This document shows positions 15,911-25,718 of a stretch of DNA of 32,093 nt, in pieces (positions within the stretch are counted from its first letter, which is position 1; each line of letters starts with the position of its first letter). A program made the position numbers and the translations under genes. Below the pieces are notes generated by a model. It searched no databases and was not told where the DNA came from. It saw nothing but the letters and a program-made list of their open reading frames with translations. The DNA is from Alphaproteobacteria bacterium (lineage in GTDB: Bacteria; Pseudomonadota; Alphaproteobacteria; Rhodospirillales; Rhodospirillaceae): assembly GCA_030604885.1 (NCBI GenBank), contig JAUVUZ010000030.1, positions 1 through 32,093 of the forward strand, written 5' to 3'.

Positions 15911-16678
15911 ATGATAACGGTCTCCGCGCTGAACGACGTCGCCCGCGTGCGCCACGCTTTTTTCACGCGCGGCGGCGGCGTCTCCACCGGCATCTACGCC
16001 TCGCTCAACTGCGGCTACGGCTCCGCCGACGCGGCCGAGAACGTCACCCGCAACCGCGCGCGGGCGATGGAGATGATGGAACAGCCCGCCTCCGCCCTGG
16101 TCACCGTCGACCAGCGCCACACCGCCCAGGTGGTCACCGTGCGCGAGACCTGGGCGCCCGGCGCCGCTCCGGTGGCCGACGCGATGGTCACCGACGTGCC
16201 GGGCATCGCGCTCGGCATCCTCACCGCCGACTGCGTGCCGCTGCTGTTCGCCGACACCGAAAAGGCGGTGATCGGCGCCGCCCACGCGGGCTGGAAGGGC
16301 GCCCTCGGCGGCGTGCTCGAGGCCACGGTGGCGGCGATGGCGGCGCTCGGCGCCGACCCCGCCCGCCTCGCGGTGGCGGTGGGGCCGTCGATCTCGCAAC
16401 GGTCCTACGAGGTGGGGCCGGAGTTCCCGCGGCCGTTCCTCGACGAGGACGGCGAGAACGAGCAGTTCTTCGCCCCGGCGCGGCGCGACGGCCACTTCAT
16501 GTTCGACCTGCCCGCCTACGTCGCGCGCAAGCTCGCGCGCCAGGGCGTCACCGAGGTGATCCGCACCCCCTGCGACACCTGCCGCGAAGCCGACCGCTTC
16601 TTCAGCTACCGCCGCTCGGTGCAGACCGGCGAGCCGGATTACGGCCGGTGCCTCTCGGCGATCGTCCTCGAACGATGA
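15911..16678 (+). CDS. pgeF: Peptidoglycan editing factor / YfiH-family laccase-like protein
   Basis: A 255-residue protein of the YfiH (Cu-oxidase_4) family. Metal-site motifs are all present: VDQRHTAQVV, LTADCVPLLFAD, and AAHAGWKGALGG, supplying His, Cys and His ligands. VGPSISQRSYEVG and TPCDTCREADRFFSYRR complete the signature. Members remove wrong L-Ser from muropeptide precursors in E. coli and act as purine nucleoside phosphorylases or deaminases in other tests. The ATG at 15911 follows a GGAG at fair spacing. The stop overlaps the next start (ATGA). Confidence 0.92.
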   Translation: MITVSALNDVARVRHAFFTRGGGVSTGIYASLNCGYGSADAAENVTRNRARAMEMMEQPASALVTVDQRHTAQVVTVRETWAPGAAPVADAMVTDVPGIALGILTADCVPLLFADTEKAVIGAAHAGWKGALGGVLEATVAAMAALGADPARLAVAVGPSISQRSYEVGPEFPRPFLDEDGENEQFFAPARRDGHFMFDLPAYVARKLARQGVTEVIRTPCDTCREADRFFSYRRSVQTGEPDYGRCLSAIVLER

Positions 16679-17604
16679 CGCGGGCGGCGGTCCGGCTCGG
16701 CGCGGGGATCGCGGCGGCGCTGGTGGCCGCCTGCGAAATGCCGCGCCCGTTCGGCCGCGACGTCACCGGCGCCCCCGACGTGGGGCTGCCCGGGTCCTCC
16801 ACCGAGGTGCTGTGCATCGCCCCGGTGCCCGCGCTCTCCCCCGCCATGGCGGCGGCGCTGCGCGGCGCGCTGGCCGACGAACTGGTGCGGCGCGAGGTGC
16901 TCGCCGCCCCCGCCGATCCCTGCCCGCCCACCGGCCCGCGGATCCTCGCGTGGGAGGCCGCCCCCGCCGCCGACGGCGTGGCGGCGCTGATGTTCAGCCG
17001 CCCGGCGCAGAACGGCCGCCCGGTGCCGCCGGTGGCGCTGACCGTGCCCGAGGACGCGCCCGACACCGCGCCGCGCTGGGCCCTCGCCCTCGCCGACCGG
17101 CTGGGCTACCGCCCGCCCCGCACCCCCTCGGCGATCTCCCCCCTCGACACCCTGATGGGCCGCACCCCGAGCCGCGCCCCGGCGGCGGCGGCCGAGGCGC
17201 CGCGCCCGCAGGCGGACAAGGTGTTCGTGGACCTGGTGGAGGGCGCGGGCACCGACGGCAACACCCTGCTGCGCTTCGCGATGATCGGCCACCTGCGCCG
17301 CGCCGGGTTGCAGCCGGTGGTGAAGGCCGAGGACAAGGCCCCCTGGGCGGTCAAGGGCGACGTGGAGGTGGGCGAGGCCAAGGCGATCGGCACCGCCGAG
17401 GTGCGCCGGGTGCGGATCGTCTGGACCGTCAAGGACGCCGAGGGGCGGCCGCTCGGCACCCTCGAGCAGGCCAACACCGTGCCCGCCGCCACCCTGGCGC
17501 GCGCCTGGGGACCGGCGGCCGAGGCGGTCGCCGCCGCCGCCGCGCCGGGCGTCGCCGCCACCATCGACAAGGCCCGCGCCGCGCGCGACGCGGGCGCGCG
17601 GTAA
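16675..17604 (+). CDS. Predicted lipoprotein of unknown function
   Basis: A 309-residue protein I do not recognise by function. The N-terminus is a lipoprotein signal with LVAAC, so Cys20 would be lipidated. The mature part is Ala/Pro/Arg-rich. It has a predicted alpha/beta region at 40-150 and a low-complexity linker ([16 protein letters not shown], near 175). A second domain has [23 protein letters not shown]-like beta strands, split over residues 225-250. The ATGA overlap with pgeF indicates one transcript. A periplasmic or outer-membrane-facing role is likely; no enzyme motif is visible. Confidence 0.75.
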   Translation: MTRAAVRLGAGIAAALVAACEMPRPFGRDVTGAPDVGLPGSSTEVLCIAPVPALSPAMAAALRGALADELVRREVLAAPADPCPPTGPRILAWEAAPAADGVAALMFSRPAQNGRPVPPVALTVPEDAPDTAPRWALALADRLGYRPPRTPSAISPLDTLMGRTPSRAPAAAAEAPRPQADKVFVDLVEGAGTDGNTLLRFAMIGHLRRAGLQPVVKAEDKAPWAVKGDVEVGEAKAIGTAEVRRVRIVWTVKDAEGRPLGTLEQANTVPAATLARAWGPAAEAVAAAAAPGVAATIDKARAARDAGAR

Positions 17605-17610
17605 CGCGGG

Positions 17611-17639
17611 TTTACAACCCCGCCCGGCGCTGCTAGAAA
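17611..17639 (+). promoter_or_regulatory. Sigma-70-like promoter for prs
   Basis: TTTACA (17611-17616) and TAGAAA (17634-17639) are separated by 17 bp. The expected start near 17646 would give a leader of about 50 bases before the prs ATG at 17696. The leader includes TTGGAG at about 17675-17680 as a ribosome site. This is one of the better promoter matches in the window. Confidence 0.55.
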
Positions 17640-17695
17640 TCCCGCGATTTCCTACCCCTTCCGGGCGCACCCGCCCGCCTTGGAGAACCGCCGGC

Positions 17696-18628
<933 letters not shown>

Positions 18629-18662
18629 CCGGCGGGCCGAAACGGCGTAAACACCCCACTTC

Positions 18663-18685
18663 GCCGCCCGTCCCCGATGGGCGGC
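18663..18685. other. Hairpin between prs and rplY
   Basis: GCCGCCC (18663-18669) pairs perfectly with GGGCGGC (18679-18685) across a 9-base loop. There is no T-run after it, so it is a weak terminator candidate. It could instead be a structured leader for rplY. Confidence 0.35.
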
Positions 18686-18746
18686 ATCCGGCGTCGGCAC
18701 CCCTGGAGGCCGCCGCCAACCATGACGGACCAAGGAGATATCAGTC

Positions 18747-19355
18747 ATGAAAGCCACGACTTTGACCGCTACCAAGCGGGAACGGGCCGGTAAGGGGGCA
18801 GCTCGTGCGGTGCGGAACCAGGGTTTGGTTCCGGGCGTCATCTATGGTGACAAGCAGCCGCCGGTGCTCTTCTCGATCGACCCGCGCCAGCTGCTCGCCC
18901 AGATGGCCCGCCCGGGCTTCTGGACCCACCAGTTCGAAATCGACGTCGACGGCCAGACCACGCTGACCATGTGCCAGGACATCCAGGTGCACCCGGTCAC
19001 CGACCGCCCGATCCACGTCGACTTCCTGCGCATCACCGCCGACTCCACCGTCGAGGTGGACGTGCCGGTGAAGTTCGTCAACGAAGACCGCGCCCCGGGC
19101 CTGAAGCGCGGCGGCGTGCTCAACGTCGTCCGCCACGAGGTGGTGCTGGTGTGCAAGGCCGACGCGATTCCGGAATCGCTGGTCGCCGACCTCACCGGCC
19201 TCGATGTCGGCGATTCGCTGCACATCTCGGCGATCAAGCTGCCGGAAGGCGTGAAGCCGACCATCGACCGCGACTTCACCGTCGCGACGATCGTCGCGCC
19301 GAGCGGCCTCAAGGCCGAGGAAGCCGCCGCGGCTGACGCGGAAGCCAAGGCGTAA
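18747..19355 (+). CDS. rplY: 50S ribosomal protein L25/general stress protein Ctc
   Basis: A 202-residue protein of the long (TL5/CTC) form. The N-terminal L25 domain, which binds 5S rRNA, is seen as [24 protein letters not shown] and [15 protein letters not shown]. The C-terminal beta domain has [22 protein letters not shown] and [16 protein letters not shown]. An Ala/Glu-rich tail ends the protein. AAGGAG precedes the ATG at 18747 at suitable spacing. It leads into pth after 33 bp, the usual order. Confidence 0.96.
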   Translation: MKATTLTATKRERAGKGAARAVRNQGLVPGVIYGDKQPPVLFSIDPRQLLAQMARPGFWTHQFEIDVDGQTTLTMCQDIQVHPVTDRPIHVDFLRITADSTVEVDVPVKFVNEDRAPGLKRGGVLNVVRHEVVLVCKADAIPESLVADLTGLDVGDSLHISAIKLPEGVKPTIDRDFTVATIVAPSGLKAEEAAAADAEAKA

Positions 19356-19388
19356 CCCGCCTCTGCCGGGAGCGGGACGGACGACGCG

Positions 19389-20015
19389 ATGCGACTGATC
19401 GTCGGACTGGGCAACCCCGGGGCGGAATACGCCCGCAATCGGCACAACATCGGATTCATGGCGGTGGACGCGATCGCCCGCCGCCATGGATTCCCCGCCT
19501 TCCGCGCCCGCAACCAGGGCCTCGCCGCCGAGGGCGAGATCGCGGGCGAGCGGGTGATGCTGCTCAAGCCGCAAACCTACATGAACAAATCCGGCGCGTG
19601 CGTCGGCCCCACCGCGCGGTTCTTCAAGATCGCGCCGGGCGACGTGATCGTGCTGCACGACGAGCTGGACCTGCCGCCCGGCAAGGTGCGGGTCAAGACC
19701 GGCGGCGGCGCGGCGGGCCACAACGGCTTGCGCAGCCTCGCCGAGCTGTTCTCCAACGACACCGTGCGGGTGCGCCTCGGCATCGGCCACCCGGGCGACA
19801 AGGACCGCGTGGCGGGCTACGTGCTCTCCGACTTCGCCAAGGCCGAGGCGGCCTGGCTCGACCCGCTGCTGGACGCGCTGGCCGAGGCCGCGCCGCTGTT
19901 GGCGGCGGGCGACGCCGCCGGGTTCGCCACCCGCGTCGCGCTGCTCACCCAGCCGCCGAAGCCGAAGAAACCCAAACCGGGCGACGCCGCCCGCTCACCC
20001 GAGGGAGACGCCTGA
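19389..20015 (+). CDS. pth: Peptidyl-tRNA hydrolase
   Basis: A 208-residue esterase that frees tRNA from peptidyl-tRNA dropped by stalled ribosomes. Motifs: [20 protein letters not shown] (with the catalytic His), [20 protein letters not shown] with the catalytic Asp, and [12 protein letters not shown]. The C-terminus has a Pro/Lys-rich tail ([10 protein letters not shown]) beyond the core fold, common in alphaproteobacterial Pth. Its TGA stop shares one base with the ychF ATG, so the two are translationally coupled. Confidence 0.97.
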   Translation: MRLIVGLGNPGAEYARNRHNIGFMAVDAIARRHGFPAFRARNQGLAAEGEIAGERVMLLKPQTYMNKSGACVGPTARFFKIAPGDVIVLHDELDLPPGKVRVKTGGGAAGHNGLRSLAELFSNDTVRVRLGIGHPGDKDRVAGYVLSDFAKAEAAWLDPLLDALAEAAPLLAAGDAAGFATRVALLTQPPKPKKPKPGDAARSPEGDA

Positions 20016-21115
20016 TGGGCTTCAACTGCGGCATCGTCGGCCTGCCCAACGTCGGCAAGTCGACCCTGTTCAACGCGCTCACCGCCACCGCCGCGGCGCA
20101 GGCGGCGAACTTCCCGTTCTGCACCATCGAACCCAACGTCGGCCGCGTCGCGGTGCCGGACGCCCGGCTCGACACCCTGGCGGCGATGGCGAAATCGCAG
20201 AAGACCATCCCCACCCAGCTCGAATTCGTCGACATCGCCGGGCTGGTGCGCGGCGCCTCGAAGGGCGAGGGCCTCGGCAACCAGTTCCTCGCCAACATCC
20301 GCGAGGTGGACGCCATCGTCCACGTGCTGCGCTGCTTCGAGAACGACGACATCACCCACGTCGACGGCGGCATCGACCCGATCCGCGACGCCGAGACGGT
20401 CGAGACCGAGCTGATGCTCTCCGACCTCGACAGCCTGGAAAAGCGCATCGTGCCGCTGCAGAAAAAGGCGAAGTCGGGCGAGAAGGACGCCAAGGCGATG
20501 GTCGACCTGATGGAGCCGGTGCTGGCCGCGCTGCGCGAGGGCAAGCCCGCCCGCACCGTCCGCCCCGCCGATCTCGAAGGCCGCCGCGCCTTCGACCGCC
20601 TGCAGCTGCTCACCGGCAAGCCGGTGCTCTACGTCTGCAACGTCGCCGAGGACGACGCCGCCACCGGCAACGCACTCTCGGAAAAGGTGGCCGCCAAGGC
20701 CAAGGCGGAGGGCGCGGCGAGCGTGATCGTCTCCGCCGCCATCGAGGCCGAGCTCTCCCAACTCCCCGACGACGAGCGCACCGAGTTCCTCGCCGACCTC
20801 GGTCTTTCGGAAGCGGGCCTCTCGCGCGTCATCCGCGCGGGCTACGCCCTGCTCGGGCTGATCACCTTCTTCACCGTGGGGCCGAAGGAGGCCCGCGCCT
20901 GGACGGTGCGCGACGGCGCCAAGGCCCCCGAGGCGGCGGGCGCGATTCACACCGATTTCGAGCGCGGCTTCATCCGCGCCGAGACCATCGCCTTCGACGA
21001 CTTCATCGCCTGCCAGGGCGAGCAGGGCGCGAAGGAAGCGGGCAAGATGCGCTCCGAAGGCAAGGAATACCTCGTCAAGGACGGCGACATCTTCCACTTC
21101 CTGTTCAACGTCTGA
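20015..21115 (+). CDS. ychF: Redox-regulated ribosome-binding ATPase YchF
   Basis: A 366-residue OBG-family P-loop protein that prefers ATP to GTP. The P-loop is [15 protein letters not shown], switch I is [12 protein letters not shown], and [20 protein letters not shown] is typical of YchF. The base-recognition segment is YVCNVAED in place of the NKxD of GTPases. A central coiled coil and a C-terminal TGS domain ([26 protein letters not shown]-type, split) follow. It binds ribosomes and is linked to oxidative stress. The stop is followed at once by a palindromic repeat array. Confidence 0.97.
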   Translation: MGFNCGIVGLPNVGKSTLFNALTATAAAQAANFPFCTIEPNVGRVAVPDARLDTLAAMAKSQKTIPTQLEFVDIAGLVRGASKGEGLGNQFLANIREVDAIVHVLRCFENDDITHVDGGIDPIRDAETVETELMLSDLDSLEKRIVPLQKKAKSGEKDAKAMVDLMEPVLAALREGKPARTVRPADLEGRRAFDRLQLLTGKPVLYVCNVAEDDAATGNALSEKVAAKAKAEGAASVIVSAAIEAELSQLPDDERTEFLADLGLSEAGLSRVIRAGYALLGLITFFTVGPKEARAWTVRDGAKAPEAAGAIHTDFERGFIRAETIAFDDFIACQGEQGAKEAGKMRSEGKEYLVKDGDIFHFLFNV

Positions 21116-21463
21116 CGCCCCCGACCGCCGCACAGCGGCGAGCCGGACTCCACGCGGCTCTGCAAGTCCATGGATTCCCGCCTGCGCGGGAATGACGAGG
21201 GGGTGGTGGGCGTCCCGATCCTCGCACCACCGCGCTCCTCCCCTCGTCATTCCGGACGCCGCGCAGCGGCGAGCCGGAATCCAGCTGGTTTTGCAGCGCC
21301 AGGGATTCCCGCCTGCGCGGGAATGACGAGGGGGCGGTGGCGGGCGTCCCGGTCCTCGCGCCACTGCGCCCCTCCCCTCCGTCATTCCGGACGCCGCGCA
21401 GCGGCGAGCCGGACTCCAGCTGGTTTTGCAGCGCCGGGGATTCCCGCCGGCGCGGCAATGACG
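21116..21463. repeat. Tandem array of 84-bp palindromic repeats (three copies)
   Basis: Two near-identical 84-bp units lie at 21245-21328 and 21380-21463. A third unit at about 21121-21197 has a worn left end that abuts the ychF stop. Full units start with CGTCATTCCGG and end with GGAATGACG, so the ends are inverted repeats. Each contains an inner dyad ATTCCCGCCTGCGCGGGAAT (21174-21193, 21305-21324) or a variant of it (21440-21459). The 47- and 51-bp spacers also resemble each other (GGGCGTCCC, TCCTCGC), so the true period is about 131-135 bp. It fills the gap between the convergent ychF and EamA genes; 21464-21480 holds nothing. Confidence 0.9.
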
Positions 21464-21480
21464 CGGAGGGACGGCGGCGA

Positions 21481-22395
21481 TCAGTACTTCACGCCGCGGC
21501 GGCTTTCGCGCCAGAGGATCACCAGGCCCGAGGCGATGACGATGGCGGCGCCCAGGAAGACGTTGCTGCCGGGCAGGTCGTCCCACAACAGCCAGCCCGC
21601 CAGCACCGACCAGATCAGGCTGACGTAGTTGAACGGGCTGACCACGGCGGCGGGCGCGAGGGCGAAGGCGCGGGTCATGAAATGCTGGCCGAAGCCGCCC
21701 GCCAGCCCGGCGCCGATCAGCAGCGCCCAGTCCCAGCCCTGCGGCGTCACCCACACGAACGGCAGCGGCAGCGCCGAGAACAGCGTCGCGAACACCGAGA
21801 AATAGAACACGATCGCCACCGGCTTGTCGGTGCGGTTGAGCTGGCGGATGGTGATCATCGCCAGCGCGGTGACCGCCGCGCCGCCGATCGCCACCAGCGC
21901 CCCGGTGGTGAGGAAGCCCTCGCCCGGGTTGACGATCACCAGCACGCCGACGAACCCCACCACCACCGCGCTCCAGCGCCACGGCCCGACCTTCTCGCCC
22001 AAGAGCGGCACCGAAAGGGCGGTGATCACCAGCGGCGACATGAACGAGATCGCCACCGCGTTGGCGAGCGGCATCAGGGTGTAGGAGGCGAACCCCAGCA
22101 TCATCGCGGTGATGCCCAGCACCGCGCGCCACACGTGGCCCGAGATCCGCTTGACCCTGAGCACGCCGAAATCGCCGTGGCGCGCCAGCATGAACACCGC
22201 CGGGCCGATGGCGAAGAAGTTGCGGAAGAACGTCAGCTCGTAGACCGAATAGCGGGGGGAGAGCAGCTTGACGACGATCCACAGCATCGCGAACAGCACC
22301 GTGGAGATGACGATGAACGCGATCGCCCGCGGCGGATCGTCGGCGGAGGGGGGATCGATGTTGCCGACGGGCGCCGAAGCTGTGGGAAGAAGCAC
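21481..22395 (-). CDS. EamA/DMT-family transporter
   Basis: A 304-residue membrane protein with ten predicted helices in two EamA repeats. Repeat one runs from about residue 25 (AIAFIVISTVLFAMLWIVVK) to 155, repeat two from about 160 to 295. Helix 4 has MSPLVITALSVPLLGEKVG, a region typical of the drug/metabolite superfamily. FNYVSLIWSVLAGWLLWDD marks the end of repeat two. The substrate is not predictable from sequence. I prefer the GTG at 22395, which has AAGGA upstream; longer starts add an unlikely Arg/Pro-rich leader. Confidence 0.85.
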   Translation of the reverse strand: MLLPTASAPVGNIDPPSADDPPRAIAFIVISTVLFAMLWIVVKLLSPRYSVYELTFFRNFFAIGPAVFMLARHGDFGVLRVKRISGHVWRAVLGITAMMLGFASYTLMPLANAVAISFMSPLVITALSVPLLGEKVGPWRWSAVVVGFVGVLVIVNPGEGFLTTGALVAIGGAAVTALAMITIRQLNRTDKPVAIVFYFSVFATLFSALPLPFVWVTPQGWDWALLIGAGLAGGFGQHFMTRAFALAPAAVVSPFNYVSLIWSVLAGWLLWDDLPGSNVFLGAAIVIASGLVILWRESRRGVKY

Positions 22396-22563
22396 GATGG
22401 GGGTCCTTACGGGTTGACGGCGCGGGCGCGGCGGGCGAGCATGACGGGCCAGGAATTCCAATCTACACTGAATCAATGGGGTTTTCCGCCCCCTCGTTCA
22501 AGCGCGTCGCGCGCAGCCCAGCCATACCCGGCGCGCCGTGCCTGCCCAACCGAGGAGAGACGC

Positions 22564-23226
22564 ATGGGCGCGATCGTGCATCTGACCGCCGCCGACGGAC
22601 ACCGCTTCGCCGCCTATCGCGCCGACCCGATCGGCACGGCCCGTGGCGGCGTGGTGGTGCTGCACGAGATCTACGGCGTCAACACCCACGTGCGCGGCCT
22701 CGCCGACGCGCTGGCCGACGAGGGCTACGCGGTGCGCGTGCCCGCCCTGTTCGACCGCGCCGAGAAGGGCGTGGAGCTGGACTACTCCCCCCTCGGGGCG
22801 GAGCACGGCCGCAGCCTGCGCGACGCCATCGGCTGGGACGCGCCGCTCAAGGACGTCGCCGCCTGCATCCAGGAACTCCGGCCGTTCGGCAAGATCGCGG
22901 CGGTGGGGGAAAGCTACGGCGCCACCCTCGGCTGGCGCGCGGCGCACGCCCTGCCGCTGGCGGCGGCGGTGCTGGGGTCGCCCGGCCACCTCGCCACCTT
23001 CGCGCGGGAAACCCCGGTGTGTCCGGTGCTGATCCACTTCGCCACCCGCGACCCCAAGACGCCCGAGGACCTGCGCGAGCGCATCCGCGGCGTGCCGGGG
23101 GTGATGGCGTTCGACTACGACGCCGACCACGCCTTCACCTGCCCGCACCGCGAGGGCTTCGACCTCCTCGCCACCCGCGCCGCCGAGCAGCGCACCCGCG
23201 ACTTCCTCGCCCGCCACCTCGCCTGA
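22564..23226 (+). CDS. Dienelactone-hydrolase-family alpha/beta hydrolase with serine nucleophile
   Basis: A 220-residue alpha/beta hydrolase. VVVLHEIYGVNTHVRGLAD near residue 30 is the dienelactone hydrolase family's N-terminal motif, with Glu35. The nucleophile elbow is AVGESYGATLG, giving Ser117 where classical enzymes have cysteine. Asp163 (FATRDPKTP) and His189 (DADHAFTCP) complete a triad. The substrate is unknown and there are no aromatic-degradation genes nearby. GAGGAGA precedes the ATG at 22564. It is divergent from the EamA gene across 168 bp. Confidence 0.87.
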   Translation: MGAIVHLTAADGHRFAAYRADPIGTARGGVVVLHEIYGVNTHVRGLADALADEGYAVRVPALFDRAEKGVELDYSPLGAEHGRSLRDAIGWDAPLKDVAACIQELRPFGKIAAVGESYGATLGWRAAHALPLAAAVLGSPGHLATFARETPVCPVLIHFATRDPKTPEDLRERIRGVPGVMAFDYDADHAFTCPHREGFDLLATRAAEQRTRDFLARHLA

Positions 23227-23308
23227 GGGAGTGGCCGCCGGTGACCGCCGTCACAGGCGGCGCAACCCCGCTCTGCCATGATTCCGCCCTCATTCCGGGG
23301 GACCCCTC

Positions 23309-24061
23309 ATGATCCGCTCGCTCGCCGCCCGCGCCCTGCGCGGCGCGTTCGCCGTCGCCGCCGTCGCCGCCCTCTCCGCCTGCGCGACCCACGAGGGCTT
23401 CCCCCGCGACCGGGTCAAGAGCGTGGGTCTCGCGGTCACCTGCGGTCAGGTTCTGCGGCGCGACTACTACGACCTCGCCTACCGCACCAACAGCAACCAC
23501 GCGGCGATGGCGATCCCCGACTGGAAGCTCACGGACGCGGCGCGGGAGCGGGTGCAGGCCGCGCTGCCCGACGCCAGCATCGGCAATCTCGGCGTCGATC
23601 CGTTGAAATTGATCGTGATCCAGATGCGGTGGGGCAGTCCGTTCGCGAGCGCCGCCGAGCGCGACCTCACCCCCGCCTTCGTCGGCGACGCCGACCGCTA
23701 CGACTTCCTCATCGCCATCGTTCCCACCGCCTCGGACTCCGGGCTCGCGCCCTACGCCGGAACCGGCATCTATTCCTTCCGGGGCGGCACGCTGTTCGGC
23801 ACCATCGATTCCAAGGTCGGGCCGCTCACCGCGCACGCGGCCTGCCGGGGCCTGATCTTCGACCGCCGCAACGCCACCATGCGCTCCGGCTCCTGGGTCG
23901 CCACCGAAGCCCTGCCTGCCGACATTCCGCCCACCACCGCCCTCGAATACTATCCGCCGGAAACCGTCGACCGCTTCCGCGCGCCGCTGGAACGGGTCGT
24001 CCGGCAGAGCGTGGACGGCATCATGCCGCAGCTCGTCGCCGACCCCAAACCGGCGAAATGA
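23309..24061 (+). CDS. Predicted lipoprotein of unknown function
   Basis: A 250-residue protein with a lipoprotein signal: basic start, Ala/Val-rich core and LSAC, so Cys25 would be lipidated. The mature part has RRDYYDLAYRTNSN, an alternating hydrophobic segment (LIVIQM, FLIAIVPTASDSG) and YAGTGIYSFRGGTLFGTIDS. The last stretch looks like beta strands with many glycines. I do not recognise the family. The codon use resembles its neighbours. It is 82 bp after the hydrolase gene and is ended by a strong terminator. A cell-envelope role is the only inference I would make. Confidence 0.75.
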   Translation: MIRSLAARALRGAFAVAAVAALSACATHEGFPRDRVKSVGLAVTCGQVLRRDYYDLAYRTNSNHAAMAIPDWKLTDAARERVQAALPDASIGNLGVDPLKLIVIQMRWGSPFASAAERDLTPAFVGDADRYDFLIAIVPTASDSGLAPYAGTGIYSFRGGTLFGTIDSKVGPLTAHAACRGLIFDRRNATMRSGSWVATEALPADIPPTTALEYYPPETVDRFRAPLERVVRQSVDGIMPQLVADPKPAK

Positions 24062-24062
24062 G

Positions 24063-24089
24063 AAAAGCCCCCGGCGACGGGGGCTTTTT
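24063..24089. terminator. Bidirectional intrinsic terminator
   Basis: A perfect 11-bp stem (24063-24073 with 24078-24088) has a GCGA tetraloop, a stable GNRA type. The arms are AAAAGCCCCCG and CGGGGGCTTTT, with TTTTT on the (+) strand and AAAA on the other side. It lies between the convergent lipoprotein and VOC genes and can act for both. Confidence 0.9.
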
Positions 24090-24107
24090 CAGCGGCGCGG
24101 CGGGGCT

Positions 24108-24971
24108 TCAGCCTTCGCGGAATTCGATCAGGGTGCCGAGGGTTTCCGACGGAGGCACGCGGATCATGCCTTCCTTGAGCATGCGGAACGGCACGCGGTT
24201 GCCCGCCAGCACCCGGGCGGTGTCCTCGATGTCGCGGACCTTGAGGCCGATCGCCACCGGCGCGGGCGGCTTGGGCGCGCGGTCCAGTTCCACGTCCGGG
24301 TGAAGCTGGGTGAGCTGGTCGGGCGAGCACAGGAAGATGGTGTGGTCGCCCAGGTGCACCGCCACGGTGTGGTCGGTGATCGCGGCGACGCCCGCGCCGA
24401 AGAAGCGCTCGTAGGCGTCCTTCGCCGCCAGCGGGTCGTCGACGATCAGGGTCAGCGAATCGATGCCGACGACGCCGTTGGGGTGGTTCGTCCAGCCCGG
24501 CTGGCGCACCGCGTCGGGCGAGAGGTGCTGGGCGACGAACGCGGACAGGCCCACCAGCGCGTCCTCCGGCAGGCGCACCATCGAGAGCGAGGCGCGCACC
24601 GGCGGTTTGGCGCCGATGCTGCGGGTCACCGACTGGGGCGCGGCGGCGGCGACGCCCTGGCGCACCAGCGCCTGGTGGGTGGCGGCGCCGTCCTCGGTGT
24701 GGAAGGCCACCGCCATCACGCCGTTGCCGCGGGTCTCGAGGGACTTGGTGAGGCGGCGGCGCAGATCGCTGTCGGCGGCCTCGGGCGACACCGCCACCAG
24801 TTCGAGGTAGTCGTGCGGCATCATGATGCAGTGGTTGCCGGTGCCCATGCCCTCGTGCTGGCCGTAGGGGGTCAGCGCGAAGCCCAGGCGGGCGTAGGTG
24901 TCCACCGCCTCGTCAAGGGATTTGACGCCGACGACGATGTGGTCGATGCCGGTGATGGTGTTCGCAGCCAT
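24108..24971 (-). CDS. VOC-family (glyoxalase-like domain) protein
   Basis: A 287-residue protein with two paired beta-alpha-beta-beta-beta modules of the vicinal oxygen chelate fold. Module one starts ITGIDHIVVGVKSLDEAVDTY and includes GNHCIMM and YLELVAV. Module two starts VVGIDSLTLIVDDPLAAKDAY and includes VAVHLGDHTIFL. His and Glu positions fit a metal site of the glyoxalase-like type (PF13468-like by recall). The reaction is unknown. AAGGA lies upstream of the ATG at 24971. It is on the same strand as the methylthioadenosine genes, 96 bp downstream of them, but there is no direct link. Confidence 0.82.
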   Translation of the reverse strand: MAANTITGIDHIVVGVKSLDEAVDTYARLGFALTPYGQHEGMGTGNHCIMMPHDYLELVAVSPEAADSDLRRRLTKSLETRGNGVMAVAFHTEDGAATHQALVRQGVAAAAPQSVTRSIGAKPPVRASLSMVRLPEDALVGLSAFVAQHLSPDAVRQPGWTNHPNGVVGIDSLTLIVDDPLAAKDAYERFFGAGVAAITDHTVAVHLGDHTIFLCSPDQLTQLHPDVELDRAPKPPAPVAIGLKVRDIEDTARVLAGNRVPFRMLKEGMIRVPPSETLGTLIEFREG

Positions 24972-25067
24972 GATGGTTTCGATCCTTGAAAATCGCCCGA
25001 AAACGCGAGCTTGAAGGATACCGCGAACCCGCTCCGGAGGCCAGCGCCGCGGCGGTTGATTGTCCCC

Positions 25068-25718
25068 TTACACTTTGCGCGGCTGACCGTAGGTGCGGAA
25101 CTTTTCCAGCACCCGATCCATCTCGGCGTCGTCGAGAACGATCGGCTCGCCGATCTGCAACACCCGCCAGAACTGCTCCGCCAGCTCCTCCACCTCCTGC
25201 GCCAGCTTGAGCGCGGCGTCGAGGTCGCGGCCGGTGGCGATCATGCCGTGGTTGGCGAGCAGGCAGGCGCGCCGCCCCTCGAGCGCCGCGAGCGCCGCGT
25301 CGGAAAGCGCCTGGCTGCCGAAGGTGGCGTAGTCGGCGCAGCGGATATCCTTCCCCCCCGCGACCGCGATCATGTAGTGGAACGCCGGGATGCCGCGCCG
25401 TTGGCAGGCGAGCGCGGTGCAGAACGGCGCGTGGGTGTGGATCACCGCCCCCACGTCGGCGCGGCTGGCGTAGATGTCGCGGTGGAAGCGCCATTCGGAC
25501 GAGGGCGCGGCCTCGCCGTGGAAGCGGCCTCGGCCGTCGATCTCCACCATCAGCGGCGGCGACAGGCGGGCCGCCGGAACCCCCGAGGGGGTGATCAGCA
25601 GGCCGTCCTCGAAGCGGACCGAGACGTTGCCCGCCGTGCCCCGGTTGAGGCCGAGGCGCGCCAGCTCGGCGGTGACGCGGAGAAGGTCGAAGCGCAGGGC
25701 GCGCGGCGGCAGGCTCAT
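25068..25718 (-). CDS. ald2: Class II aldolase, FucA-like; probable Ald2 of the methylthioadenosine-DHAP shunt
   Basis: A 216-residue zinc aldolase. [35 protein letters not shown] and NHGMIATG match L-fuculose-1-phosphate aldolase. The metal ligands His94, His96 and His157, with Glu75 and Tyr115, fall exactly two residues later than in E. coli FucA. The C-terminal LEKFRTYG is also shared. In R. rubrum a FucA-like aldolase beside mtnA and mtnP cleaves 5-methylthioribulose 1-phosphate to DHAP and methylthioacetaldehyde; the same order here supports that role. The ATG overlaps the mtnA stop (ATGA). MtnB dehydratase is the alternative but fits the motifs less well. Confidence 0.85.
   Translation of the reverse strand: MSLPPRALRFDLLRVTAELARLGLNRGTAGNVSVRFEDGLLITPSGVPAARLSPPLMVEIDGRGRFHGEAAPSSEWRFHRDIYASRADVGAVIHTHAPFCTALACQRRGIPAFHYMIAVAGGKDIRCADYATFGSQALSDAALAALEGRRACLLANHGMIATGRDLDAALKLAQEVEELAEQFWRVLQIGEPIVLDDAEMDRVLEKFRTYGQPRKV

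Noticed and set aside
21116-21463. CRISPR-like look of repeats with spacers
   Set aside because: The spacers resemble each other, units are 84 bp with inverted ends, there are only three copies and no cas gene is nearby.
25068-25718. MtnB (methylthioribulose-phosphate dehydratase) as the class II aldolase-fold gene beside mtnA
   Set aside because: The residues follow FucA closely, including Glu75, Tyr115 and the LEKFRTYG end, and no other enzyme of the MtnB-D route is nearby.
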